From: Hetaerina americana
Lineage: Eukaryota; Arthropoda; Insecta; Odonata; Calopterygidae
Length of the DNA stretch: 64,000 bases
Assembly: GCA_022747635.1 (NCBI GenBank)
Contig: JAKTNV010000007.1
Coordinates: forward strand, 9,051,497 to 9,115,496
Reading direction: 5' to 3'
In this document: positions 9,126-19,299 of the stretch, one piece after another
Position numbering within the stretch: the stretch's first letter is position 1
How the letters are laid out: the number at the start of each line of letters is the position of its first letter
Translations under genes and position numbers: made by a program
The notes under the pieces: model-generated
Databases searched by the model: none
Told to the model about the DNA's origin: nothing
The model's input: the letters and a program-made list of their open reading frames with translations, nothing else

Positions 9126-10635
9126 CACGTACGTATTCTTCACGCCAATATCCCCATTTCCCTCTACAACTATGCCCAAATGTGTGGTCTTTTCCACTCA
9201 CACTAGTCTGTTTCCTTCTATTTTAATATTTAGCGTAGTTCTCCTACTTATCGAGATTTTCATTAATATCGTCTCCTATGGCTAGCCTACATACCTTATC
9301 TCTCGAGAGTTGGAATGTAATGCACTCGGTATCATTCAGTTAAAACAGTCTGACTATATGTGGCTGTATCGTCCGCAAACCTGATTCAATCAGCTAGCCA
9401 CCAGCTTCTATTCTCAGCGCAAGCCACCTTTCATATTTCCTCAGTAATATTATCGAAGTAGACCCAATGCGTTTCCATTCATCTTCCCATTGCTACAGTT
9501 TTGAATCACCCCTTGCCCTACACCCCAGTGGTGACTTGATGGTTTCCATGTAGATGTACTATCCACTCAATTTCCATATCCGACAAACAATAAAAACAAG
9601 GACAACAATTACTAACATAACTGGCACCATACGCACAGCTCGACGATCCGCCAAGCACAGACGACTCATTGGGTCTCAGGCAAATAGCGCCGCTATTGAG
9701 CGAGACTATAGTCCGCGTCATGGTCAACAGATTGCACCAGTGCGCGCATTTATTGCACAGACCTCGTAGATATACTGTGAGCTCCGCTTCTCGGAGTTTG
9801 GCTTGAGCTAAAACAACTGAAGGTTTAGAGTGCTGTTTAAGCAAAGTGGCCACCCCGCTCGCTCCATGGATCGTAGCTTTTATGTATTATTTTGATGATG
9901 ACGTCGGCCTTATTGCGACAGTGTCCGTTATTTGTTTATAAAACAGTAAGTTTCTTGAATAATTATCGCTCATTCTACTCTAATGCGTCCGCGTCAGATT
10001 GAATGTTTAATATTTTTATTGGTTATCGTGCCGTGCCTATCGCACTGATGTCAGTTTATCACCCGATTGGCCTGGTGTTTAGTTCAGCTGGGTGTTGAAA
10101 AGTACGGATAATAATGAACACCCCTGCCGTACACCTGTTCCTAACCCTACCCATCAAGACTACCCATCCAGACTCCCCATCCGTCTCTCGCACCTGAGCA
10201 GTATGAGACATGTACAAGATACGGATAAGTCCACTCCTGAAAGATAGCAAAAATTCCACTTGCCACCCTCAGCGTCTAAAAAATAATTAGTTGTATTTAA
10301 ATGCATGCTCTTCCACTAACCTTATGTGTTTTGTTATAATAACCCATTCTTTTCGAATGACCTCATTCATGTTCTGTTCTTCTGTTTTTAAGTTTCCCTT
10401 TCAATCCCTCGTCCCTCTCCGCGGGGGCAATTTCCTGCTACCTGCAACGTTGGGTCCCATTCCCTGCTTTTTAGAGATTCTTTGGGGGTAGAGTGTTTCG
10501 TAGTGCATTTTCATGTGGTGTTTCAATTTCTTGCTTGTTGTGTCCTGGCTTCCGTGTTGTAGGATGGCTTTCGTGCTGCATCATGGGGTGCAGTTTTTTA
10601 GTGGTTTTGCGGTATATGTGTTTGCATGAGTATTG
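9126..10635. other. Unassigned
   Basis: No element boundary or coding similarity was seen. The minus frame at 9518-9853 (Cys-rich, 111 residues) resembles no family I know. 10290-10635 has T-rich upper-strand frames and may be decayed LINE-B 3' UTR, but I cannot align it. Confidence 0.4.
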
Positions 10636-10639
10636 GATG

Positions 10640-10795
10640 AAGGGATTTTTGCATGAGTGTGTGCGCTGCTGTGGGTGTAATTTTCCGTGTTGTTTTTTTG
10701 CATGTGGTATTTTTCCTTTTTACGGTTGGTGACCTAACACCCCCCGCCACACGCCCTTGCGGCGGCTTGCGGGGTATTATGTAGATGTAGAAGTC
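10640..10795 (+). mobile_element. LINE-B 3' end, best-preserved hairpin
   Basis: ggtgacctaac is followed by ccccgc (arm), a ccacacgcccttgcggcgg loop region, ttgcgggg (arm) and the tail tattatgtagatgtag. ccccgc at 10736-10741 pairs perfectly with gcgggg at 10770-10775. It matches twelve other copies of the motif in this window. The sequence before 10729 (tgcatgtggtattttt...ttttacgg) agrees with 3' UTR sequence of the 6520 and 1085 copies. Confidence 0.7.
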
Positions 10796-11141
10796 GCTTA
10801 TTTGTCCAATCTATTCCTATTTACTTCAATAGATTAACTCTTTTACTGTATTCCTGAAATCTGCGAAATAAGCAAATATGTACATTCCGATGGTCCTCGG
10901 TGTTCCTTTCACTCATTGATCTCAGTACAATATCATTATCGCATCACGCGTGCCTCTCCTCCTCCTGAACCCAAACTAATCATTCCCTGAGTCCTCATCT
11001 ACATCCTTTTATTAATGATCCACGATGATGAGCGAAATCAAACTCATTCTTCCATGGACTTTACATACGGTTGCCCTTCCGTCTTTCGGGATGAGAACTA
11101 ACGCCGATCTAAAAAAATACAGGGTTCGTCCGGAAAATAAG

Positions 11142-11671
11142 TGTACTGAGCTCAGGAAAAAAAATTTATTACACTTTTACATATCTTAAGCTAATATTCC
11201 TCAAAATAGGACCCTTGTGAGTTGATACACTTGTTCCAGCGGCGTTTCCATTCCTGGAACGCTCCCGCGAAGGCATCATCGGGAACCTCTCGAAGACACG
11301 TCGTCACGGCCTCTTTGACGGCGTCCAAAGTCCCGTATCGCGTTCCTTTCAAACTCTTCTTTATCTTCGGGAACAGAAAGAAGTCCGGTGGTGCCAAGTC
11401 CGGGCTGTACTGAGCTCAGGAAAAAAAAATTATTACACTTTTACATATCTTAAGCTAATATTCCTCAAAATAGGACCCTTGTGAGTCGATACACTTGTTC
11501 CAGCGGCGTTCCCATTCCTGGAACGCTCCCGCGAAGGCATCATCGGGAACCTCTCGAAGACACGTCGTCACGGCCTCTTTGACGGCGTCCAAAGTCCCGT
11601 ATCGCGTTCCTTTCAAACTCCTCTTTATCTTCGGGAACAGAAAGAAGTCCGGTGGTGCCAAGTCCGGGCTG
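11142..11671 (-). repeat. 265-bp tandem duplication inside Mar-A
   Basis: 11142-11406 and 11407-11671 are direct copies, each holding the last ~68 codons of the transposase and 3' flank (ctgagctcagg to ccaagtccgggct). I count about three or four differences, roughly 1-2 percent. The junction reads gctgtactgag where the undivided sequence has gctgtaggg, so tgta microhomology may have mediated it. Confidence 0.9.
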
Positions 11672-12117
11672 TAGGGCGGGTGCGGCAGCGTTGCCACGCC
11701 GTGCTTGGCCAAGAAGTCCGACGCGACAAGCGCGGTGTGAGACGGCGCATTGTCGTGATGCAGCCGCCAGATGTTTTTGATCGCTCGCCAGATGTTTTTA
11801 ATCTCGTGCACTATTGTTTTTGGCACATTACACTGCTCTGCTATCATCTGAACACTAAGACGACGATCAGAGTTCAGTACATCGCGAACTTTTCGCACAT
11901 TTTCGTCGGTGAGTGTCGTTGATGGGCGTCCAGGCCGTGGTTCGTCGTCGACCTCTTCTCTGCCCTCCACGAATATCTTGTGCCACCGAAAGATCATGTT
12001 TCTGGACATGGCTGACTCCCCGTAAGCCTGGTTAATCATACCGACAGTTTCGGTAGACGATTTCCCAAGCTTTAGCGCAAATTTGATGGAATAACGCTGC
12101 TCCAAAAACTTCGGCAT
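11455..12117 (-). pseudogene. Mariner transposase (Mar-A) with in-frame core deletion
   Basis: The frame is open for 220 residues from MPKFLEQRYSIKF. Residues 1-55 form the first helix-turn-helix (KFALKLGKSSTETVGM, MIFRWHKIF). VDDEPRPGRPSTT is the linker, and VLNSDRRLSVQMIAEQCNVPKTIVHEI the second HTH. About 120 residues carrying the first catalytic Asp are then missing. The sequence jumps to LHHDNAPSH (second Asp) and YSPDLAPPDFFLFPK (third Asp, 34 residues on, hence DD34D). A gccagatgttttt direct repeat marks the deletion joint. It ends KCIDSQGSYFEEY. It cannot catalyse transposition but could still bind terminal repeats. Confidence 0.9.
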
Positions 12118-13690
12118 CGCGTTCCGTGACGTGGGTCGTGCGTGGAGGTTCGCGTTAACAGAGCTCCTCACTACACCACAGCTCAGAGCCGACTGCCTTT
12201 TTCAGCGTCGCTTGCCAACATATCTCCCTCCAATCGCAGCCCGTCAGAGCGGTGCTGGGTGCGCCTGGAGCGGCGGGAAAAAATCAGTACACTTATTTCC
12301 GGACGAACCCTGTACATCGTCCAAATCCGTTCCTTAGAAAAGCTACGAATTTGCCCATAAAATATTTTCCATCCGCTTTTTCATAAACCCCTGAGCAGTT
12401 CCGCAGGGATGTTGTCTAACCCCACAGACTTAATTGATTTAATTTCCCTAAATGGTCTTTCTATGTCGCCGTCAAGTATGCCTGGACCTAAGCTATCCCC
12501 ATCTGCATCGTATTCTCCTTCTTTGTCTAATCATGCTGGTCTAATACCTTTACCTAATAGTTCCTCGAGATTCTTGCCATCTCTCGTGAATTATTAATAG
12601 TCTTCACGGATTTTCTCTTCTTACTTCAATTATAGTTTTTTCATATATATGTACAACACGCTCACCACTCCATTCCTCTGTACACTCCATCTCCTCACGT
12701 GCCATCTTCCACCACGCTCCTTTAGTTCTTCGTCTTTGTTTATTATTCATTTCTTTGCCCTTTCTTCTTCCTCGTTCTATAGTATTTCCACTCTTATAGT
12801 ATTTCCACTCAATCGCCCTTCCTCGTCTCTCTTCCAGTTAATTCCATTTTTAATCCATGGTTTCCTTGTCCTTTCCCTATAACCTGTTCCTATAGTTTGG
12901 TTTCAGGCTCTCGAAATCCCTTTTTTTATACGTTCCCTTCTTTCTTCTCCTTAACCCGTCTCTCAGTCATTAAAATTTATTTCTACTCCCTCCTACGACT
13001 TCCTCCTTTTTGTTCCGATTTAATCTCCTGCATTCTATTTTCTCAACCGTCCTCCCTGATTGGTTCTCTTGCATCTGACGTTACGCATCATTAGTCCTGA
13101 ATTATTATCCAAATCCGCTGTACACGCTGTTTCGAATAAATCGCGCTGTTTTTAAAACTATGCCCGGCCATAATACGAGTTTGGAATCAATAAAGCTAAT
13201 ATCTTTCTGAATCCCGGGGAGTTTTGCACGTATACCTACGCCTATTGTGGCACATAAAGCAAGTGTTCATTATGATTAAAAACTGTGTTCTGCAGAACTC
13301 TACCTATTTCTCCCCTCGGATATTTGCAGTTCCTTTACCGTACCTACCCCTACCTCAATCCCAGCTTTCCCTTCGCCCACTGGCACGTTTCAATCCACCA
13401 TTACTATTATATGCTTCCCTACAGGAACACCAGCAATTGTATTCTCTAATTGATCGTATATCCTGTTTATGTCTTCCTCTCTATGGTGTCTTCTTGAAAT
13501 GTAGACCTGAATAATCACCGAGTTCGTTGATTCAGATTTTGTTAATACTCATAAAATAATATTCCTTCAACTACCCTGTTTACTACGATTCTTCCTACCT
13601 TTTGGTTCGATAGTGCTGACCCCCACCCCCTCCGCATCGTTGGCTCTCTGCTCCTACACAGCGTATTACTCTATAAATATTGTTCCAATA

Positions 13691-14356
13691 ATCCCCGGAA
13701 TGGGAAGAATTGAAAATTTGGATGAAAGTTGGCAGGGTATTTATAAAATCAATTAGATATTCTGATAATCAAACTTTAGTTTCCCAGTCAGCCAAGTAGT
13801 TTCTAGCACTGCTGAGCGCTTTGGAAATTCGGTGTGATAGGAATGGGATGAGAACAAACAAATGCATACAAAAGGAAGATTATGCAGTTTTCTACAAAAA
13901 AATACTTATGGAGTTCATAAAGTAAAGCAGATGGGATAGTTTTATGTATTTCGAAAGTGTTCTGGACCAAAATGGTTAAAGTAGTAGGGACAGCAGACGA
14001 AGGATTGCGTTAGGCACAGAAGCTTTAACAATGAGATAGATAGTCGACTTTAATTTGGGGCCAGATTGAGACTATAGAGTCTATTCTACCACCTAACCCT
14101 CGTCACACAGTTACAATATTAAAATGATAGATAAATTACACAAATTATGCATAAATAGCAATTAAATTAATGCATATAAAACTCTTAGGACTAACATACA
14201 GAAAAACAATAGATTAGTTCCTGGTTAATTAATAACTATAACACAACATGTACAATATACACAACCGATAAATACAAATACTATACATACACGCACCAAT
14301 ACATGCAAAAAATACTTGTGGAAAAATATTCCTGGTTAATTTCCAAAGTCCAATAC
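13691..14356. other. Unassigned AT-rich sequence
   Basis: No recognisable coding region or repeat. The AT content is high from 14080 to 14340. It separates LINE-E from LINE-C. Confidence 0.4.
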
Positions 14357-15590
14357 AAGGAGGAGAGAATTGCTGAGAGGAACGTTGAGTGAAGGTGTTA
14401 AGAAAGGATTATTAATAACTTTCATATTTAGTGTGGTTTTGTACGGCGCGGAAACATGGTCATTGAGGCAGGATGATAGGCATAGTTTGAAGATTTAATT
14501 AGAAGAGTTGATAGGTTTTCTCTAGGCACTTATCTACCCCCGATACTTGTTTCCTTGTTTTTTGTTTGTGTTTGCGTGATTGACGGGTCCCTGGCATTGG
14601 AGGAATCCTTGCAAACCCTGAACGAGTGAGTACCTGTGAATCGCAAAAGTCCCTGTTTTCGCGTGATTTAGTGATTGAGTGAATGAGCGAGAGCGTGCGT
14701 TAATCCGTTGTGTAATTTTGCATTCATCTGCGTGATTGACGGGTCACTGGTATCGGAGGAATCCCTGTAAACCGTGAACGAGTGGGTGAGTGTGATTCAC
14801 AAAGGCCTAACACACCCGAGTGGTTGATTGATTGCGTGTTCATGTTAGTCTTTACTGTTTCGTTACATCCATTGTATAATTTTGCATTCTTCTGCGTGAT
14901 TGACAGGTCCCGGGCATATCCTTGCTAACCCTAAGTGTGTTTGTGTGTGAATGCGATTCACCAGAGTGGCTGTTATTCCTTAACACACCCTAGTGATCGA
15001 GTGGTTGTAAGTTTGTTCTATTATTTATTATTAATTTTGCCTTTTTGTGTGTGGTTGAGGTATACGTGGGTCACTGTTTCCCAAACACACCCAAGTGACC
15101 TAGTGTGTGTTCCCTATCTTTCCCCCTTACTTGTAGCTTTGTTTAACTTCCTCCCCCTTTACAAACCTAGTGCCAATCAAGTTTTCGGTCTCGGCTATCT
15201 AGTTTTCATAGTTTGAAGACTTTTGAAGTAAGGGTGGGCAGAATGACGGAAAAGGTGAAATTGAACGAAAGGAAAACCAACGAATAAAAATTGGGCATGT
15301 TGGCGGAGGAGAGAAATCCAAATGAAGTCAGTCAAGGTGGATGCAGAATGTTTAGATTGTCGTTGGATTGCCTAATACGTAATATGGCAGGGGGGAGGGG
15401 GACGATAAGCGAGCTATGCAGGGGGAGGGAAAGTAGTTCGGACGGACGTGTAAAGCAGTTTGATGGATTGAAGGAAACAGAACGTGTTAGGTATTGATGG
15501 AAAAGGTAGATGTGGTGTGGTATGTTAGGTGGTCAATAATGTAGCGATGATTAGCCTGTGTCCATTCAAAACCTTAAACTTAAACGATAG
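14357..15590 (+). pseudogene. LINE-C, split by a 710-bp insertion
   Basis: 14357-14496 encodes RRELLRGTLSEGVKKG then FSVVLYGAETWSLRQDDR, ending in HSLK. 15207-15540 resumes with HSLKTFEVRVGRM, TEKVKLNERKTNE and GMLAEERNP, so the family's reading frame is continuous once the insert and one target copy are removed. The 3' end (tgtgtccattcaaaacct, about 15555-15590) is decayed. It contains a few stops and carries only the RT C-terminus. Confidence 0.75.
14497..15206 (+). mobile_element. Unclassified insertion with three tandem monomers
   Basis: About 710 bp is flanked by a direct repeat, catagtttgaagattt at 14481-14496 and catagtttgaagacttt at 15207-15223 (one mismatch). The interior holds three head-to-tail units starting tgcgtgattgacgggtc (about 14571), tgcgtgattgacgggtc (about 14731) and tgcgtgattgacaggtc (about 14894), each roughly 155-165 bp. 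No long frame, no terminal inverted repeat and no poly(A) were found. The 16-bp target duplication favours target-primed reverse transcription, for example a LINE 5' UTR array or a non-autonomous retroelement. Strand is assigned arbitrarily. Confidence 0.75.
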
Positions 15591-16135
15591 ACTTCTTAAA
15601 TAAATATCCGAGTGTGTATTTCTTTCCGCCTAATAAAACCTCCCTTTATGTTTGTTGCAAAAGAATTGTAGTCCACATCCCTGTTACCAGTCAATGCAAA
15701 TCCACGCCCACAGTCATCGCTACTTTTCCTCGTTCAGCTCAAATAAATTTGTGTGCCGAGTGTCAGGAAATTTATTGCTGTCCACTGCTCTCCTCTCCCA
15801 CCACGCCTAGGGGAGTAAGCAGCGTTGCTTTGTCCGTCAGTCCCGACTCTTGATTGCTTGAGAGACCCTCACGGGTGCCTCCCATTCCGGACACGCCTAT
15901 ACTTCCGTTGAGTTCCTCGAAGAAGGGAGCGGAGGGCGTTCGCAACAGACGACGTGCGACCGCAAAATCGCGCGGTTTGCGGAGCGGCGTGATCCGCCAG
16001 GCTCCATGAGAGCGGTCCCTCCCCGTTGGAGGGTGGAGGGGGCGTGGTGGGATCCCTCGCAATCAGACGCAGTGCGCATCGGATCGAACTTGACGCCCAT
16101 TACATCACCCCACACATGTGCACGTTCCAATAAAT
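15591..16135. other. Unassigned, GC-rich in part
   Basis: 15780-16100 is moderately GC-rich with CpGs. Overlapping minus frames (15772-16130) are Arg/Gly/Pro-rich and differ by frame, so I do not regard them as genes. 15591-15780 is unremarkable. Confidence 0.4.
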
Positions 16136-16137
16136 AT

Positions 16138-16200
16138 GTTGAAAAATAGTGAGTGTTGTAAGCAACCCTATCTCACTTACCTTGACATATCCAATTAACA
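16138..16200. repeat. Direct repeat left of Mar-D
   Basis: gttgaaaaatagtgag...caaccctatctcact...atatccaattaaca is repeated, with about 80 percent identity, at 16737-16800. The two copies bracket the Mar-D fragment and about 60 bp more. Confidence 0.75.
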
Positions 16201-16201
16201 T

Positions 16202-16680
16202 ACGAGGGTAGGCCAAAATCTAATACACACATGCTTGTAGATCCCAGACAAATTGACCTTTAGAAGCACTCCTCATGGCATGTGAAAGTAAATTTCCCCC
16301 TCAACACGTATGTGCAGGTTTTAGGTCGTTACATTCGTACAGCGTATTTCGAGAAGCGGAAGTATGTTGACGTGTTCTAGTGCTATGGCAACGCGGGTTA
16401 AACAGCGTGCTGTTATCGAATTTTTAAATGCTGAAAAAGTGACTCCTACTGATTCATCGTCATTTAAAGGCTATTTATGGTGACAATGCTGTGTTGATAG
16501 GACTACTGTTAATCAATGGGTAGTAACATGTCATGGGAAAAGCCATAATTGTTGATGAATCACGCAGCGGACGTCCGATCGCTGCCACAGACGATAAAAA
16601 TCGCAAAACCCATCGCAAACAGGGGCAACGGTAATTCTTCTCAGTATATGCAGGCTCTAAAACACCTCCAACGTTGAGTT
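16202..16680 (+). mobile_element. Mar-D, 5' part of a mariner
   Basis: The element starts cgagggtaggccaaaatct after a TA, a typical mariner terminal repeat. At about 16384 the plus frame reads MATRVKQRAVIEFLNAEKVTPTD, then after frameshifts AIYGDNA...VDRTTVNQWV and DESRSGRPIAATDD. These are the N-terminal helix-turn-helix and GRP linker of SETMAR-like mariners. The catalytic domain and the right end are absent. Several small deletions disrupt the frame. Confidence 0.8.
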
Positions 16681-16736
16681 TGTCGTGTTAAAGGCAGCCT
16701 GGCGCCAATAATCTTGCAATATGTTGAAAAGTCGTA

Positions 16737-16800
16737 TGCTGAAAAATATTGAATATAGCAAGCAACCCTATCTCACTTCCCTTAATATATCCAAGCAACA
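16737..16800. repeat. Direct repeat right of Mar-D
   Basis: This is the second copy of the 16138-16200 sequence (gctgaaaaatattg...caaccctatctcact...atatccaagcaaca). It continues differently after 16800. Confidence 0.75.
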
Positions 16801-17195
16801 AATATCCTCCAGTAAACAGCAACTTTATATTATTCATGATTCCATGTTGAAATTTATTTTCCCAAGGCATCCGCTGCCATGCACCTCTTAGGGAATCCAT
16901 TGTAATATGCTCACGTTGAGGTTAACCATTGGGCATGCAGCAATGCATTCGATTGAGCTCCGCTCCGCGCTCTTCGGAGCAGGCATTCGACGGCCCTCCG
17001 CGTCCACCGCTCCTCGTGTGGAGGCCCCGCGCCCCCATCCTCACATCGCCGCATACACCACAGGCCGGGCGTTTTGGGACCTCCAGAGGGGGAGCGAAGG
17101 CAGCATGGCCACAGTGCATTGAACGATATCAGGATCGAATTCACTGAACGTTAGAGGCTCAAAACCGATTATTTACCAATAAGTTCCCAATATGC
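16801..17195. other. Unassigned with small GC-rich block
   Basis: 16960-17110 is GC-rich with CpGs and the palindromic stretch gctccgctccgcgctcttcggagc. The frames overlap on both strands and none is recognisable. Confidence 0.4.
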
Positions 17196-17199
17196 ATGT

Positions 17200-17520
17200 G
17201 TCGTTTATCATCAATGTTATCTTTCGCTGGTTAGGCCTCATTTAGAATATACTGCTAGTATCCTCGCGAATTTGGATTTATTGCCGAATCGGATCGTGTG
17301 AAGCGTATAGGAGATAGATTTGTAAAACATTTATATGATAAACTGAGTAGTATATAAAACGTATTAGAGAAGCGAGGTTGGGAATCACTCACGGTGCGAA
17401 GGTTGAATTACAGATTAAATCTCTTGCATAAATAGGAAGGATGACTCTTTGGCAGTGATGTGGAAAATGTTTCATTTGCCCCATCGTACTTCAGTGGGAG
17501 ATATCATATCAATATTTCAA
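17200..17520 (+). pseudogene. LINE-B RT C-terminal fragment
   Basis: Plus-strand reading gives LVRPHLEYTASI...FGFIAESDRVKRIGDRFVKHLYDKLSS and then RGWESLTVRRLNYRLNLLHK with stops between, followed by APSYFSGRYHINI. It matches the minus-strand copy at 35640-36000 and the copy at 29938. No 3' hairpin is present here. Confidence 0.7.
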
Positions 17521-17985
17521 CTTCAAAAACGGAAGAAAACGTCGTAAGTTTAAGGGCTCTTGTGAGGTCAGACAGTCGTTCAATAATAACAAAGGTTATG
17601 AATGACCATTTAAATTTAATACTTTCACTGTACATCAAATTTGGACAGTATATTTGCACATGTTTTGTGTCAGACTGCGGGATGTGGATCAACGGCGCCC
17701 GATGACGCCTCCGAATATGTTGCCTTTGTGTTTCATCGCCGTTTTACTCATCGCCTCGGAGATCCTAGGACGTCGGCTGAAAGGTCTCACTGGAAAACCT
17801 TTCAGATTCATGTGTTGTAGGCGAGTCATTTAAAAACTCAAATTTTCTGATTTTCCATCTTGCGCTCTAGGAACTAATGACGTGATGATATCACATGACG
17901 ATGGCGATGCAGAGATCTGGAGAGATGTGCGTAGTCCTAATGGTGAAGTAGATTTGGCAGATGACCTTAATTATATACAATGTTG
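17521..17985. other. Unassigned
   Basis: No recognised element. The plus frame 17460-17705 starts inside LINE-B and runs into unknown sequence, so it is not taken as a gene. Confidence 0.35.
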
Positions 17986-17989
17986 GTGC

Positions 17990-18890
17990 AAAACTTAGCC
18001 ATTAGGATTAAACTTTCGAAACTGTGAGGTGATGAATGTTTGGAAAAAGAGCCATTTCATCCAGAATGCCCACTGGATCCGGAACACCGAAATGGCGAGA
18101 GTAGACTCGAATACTCAAGCGTTACACTCACTCACGACCTCTCCTGGGTGACAATTGCACGGGGAGTATGTGGACAAAGTAACAAAAAATTAGGACTTTT
18201 TAAAAGAGGAGAAATATGACGAGAATATTGAAAAAAATACTGTTTTGTTAATTAGGTCTCTTTAAGAATATACTGCAAGTATATGGGATTCTCATGAAGT
18301 TGGATTGATTGCCGAATTGGATCGCGTGCAGCGTAGAGAAGATAGATTTATACCACTAGGCACTTCTAATAGTAAGCCTCCCCTAGCACGACAAAATGTG
18401 ATCTTCTGCTTCGCACTCTACAAGTAACCCTTCTTCGATCCCGCATTCCATCTTTCATTCCATCCAACATCTAATGCACCAACAGTTGAATTGATTGCCG
18501 AATTGGATCGCGTGTAGCGTCGAGGAGATACTCGTAGATTTTAGAGACGTTACCATGAGTGATTCCCAGCCTAGCTCCTCTAATAATTTTGATACGCTAC
18601 TAGGCTGGGAATCACTTACGGAGCGAAGTTTAAATAATAGACTAAATCTCTTGCATAAAATGGAAGTGTGTCTCTTTTTTCAATGATGTTTAAAAATGTA
18701 ATGATAAAAATATTAGAGATATGAAGTGTGGAACAGATAAATTTAAGATGCCCTTTTTACCGCGAACGATAGGGGATTAGAATAACGGAGTCCGACCGCG
18801 GCAGGGGTAAAATTATTCGGGTCGAAATTAGTCTGGGATGTAATCACCCCCGACACACAACCTATCGGTGGCTTACAGGTAACTATGTAA
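17990..18890 (+). pseudogene. LINE-B, RT C-terminus to 3' end, with nested insert
   Basis: 18015-18150 reads NCEVMNVWK, WIRNTEMARVDS and HSLTHDLSW with frame changes. 18250-18350 reads EYTASIWDSHEVGLIAELDRVQRREDRF. After an insert it restarts at 18489 with IAELDRV, then LLGWESLTERSLNNRLNLLHKME. The 3' UTR is followed by a decayed hairpin (cccccgacacacaacctatcggtggcttacagg, 18849-18878) and the tail tatgtaatgcaa. All the copies of this family here are inactive. Confidence 0.75.
18353..18488 (-). mobile_element. LINE-C-like 3' fragment nested in LINE-B
   Basis: On the minus strand it reads gatgttggatggaatgaaagatgg...gtagagtgcgaagcag...tgtcgtgctagggg, aligning with the end of LINE-C coding sequence (MLDGMK...) and with 46596-46730. 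It is bracketed by ~45-bp direct repeats of LINE-B sequence (ttgattgccgaattggatcg at 18306 and 18491). Confidence 0.6.
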
Positions 18891-19295
18891 TGCAATATAA
18901 AGGTAATTGATTTTATTACTTAATCACGGAGATTGAAAATTGCGTATTATTATAAATTATATCAGTGGTGTTACTGAACTTAGGTTAAATGGAAGGAAGT
19001 GTGATGATGAGAAGAAGAGAAAATTAAATACCCTAGGATTTCCGTGCGTGTATACAGAGCACGATCCAATAGTAATGCAATTGAATTTCCCACGCCGCCC
19101 ATATTGGTCGGAGTGAGATCAAACTACTTAAGGTAGGTGTGGGGGGACGCTAAAGCTTTGCCACGAAACCAGTCTCAGTGCTCTTTAAGCTGTTCGAGCT
19201 ATCTTAATGTGCCGCAGGAGATTTGAATGCAACAACGCATTTATTCTTGCCTATAATGTTTCACAATACGTACACGGGATAAACGTCATCGGGAA
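18891..19295. other. Unassigned AT-rich sequence
   Basis: Nothing recognised between the LINE-B tail and Mar-B1. Confidence 0.4.
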
Positions 19296-19299
19296 ATGT

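Larger units (their letters stand above)
11120..12312 (-). mobile_element. Mar-A, mariner transposon with TA target duplication
   Basis: Terminal inverted repeats begin cagggttcgtccggaaa on the left. The right end (ending 12312) is the complement of cagggttcgtccgg, and TA flanks both ends (11118-11119, 12313-12314). Intact mariners are about 1.3 kb. This one is 1193 bp although it has gained a 265-bp duplication, so about 370 bp of interior is missing. It lies inside LINE-E, which reads on after it, so Mar-A inserted later than LINE-E. Confidence 0.92.
10800..13690 (-). pseudogene. LINE-E: endonuclease and RT N-terminal region, split by Mar-A
   Basis: On the minus strand 13570-13270 carries an apurinic-type endonuclease segment: VIIQVYISRR, INRIYDQLENTIAG and HIIVMVD.NVPVGE, matching the 'viixvYxP...GDFNa.vG' core. 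12480-12330 reads DIERPFREIKSIKS then GLDNIPAELL, the linker before RT. Beyond the mariner, 11100-10830 reads ALVLIPKDGRATVCK, FGFRRRRGTRDAI and ICLFRRFQEYSKRV, corresponding to RT motifs 0-2 and decayed motif A. The FADD region and C-terminus are missing. There are many stops. It belongs to the same broad RTE-like group as LINE-C and LINE-D, and may be the 5' part of one of them. Confidence 0.75.

Noticed and set aside
8755..9285. 176-residue plus-strand frame rich in Ser/Phe/Leu
   Set aside because: It is the antisense of a decayed LINE-C coding region, whose purine-rich sense strand yields pyrimidine-rich open antisense frames.
10291..10732. Two consecutive plus-strand frames with hydrophobic, Cys-rich products
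   Set aside because: They lie in T/G-rich sequence running into a LINE-B 3' end; no signal peptide or family is recognisable.
16138..16800. Long terminal repeats of a small LTR element
   Set aside because: The repeats lack tg...ca ends, and no primer-binding site or gag/pol sequence lies between them; only a mariner fragment is there.
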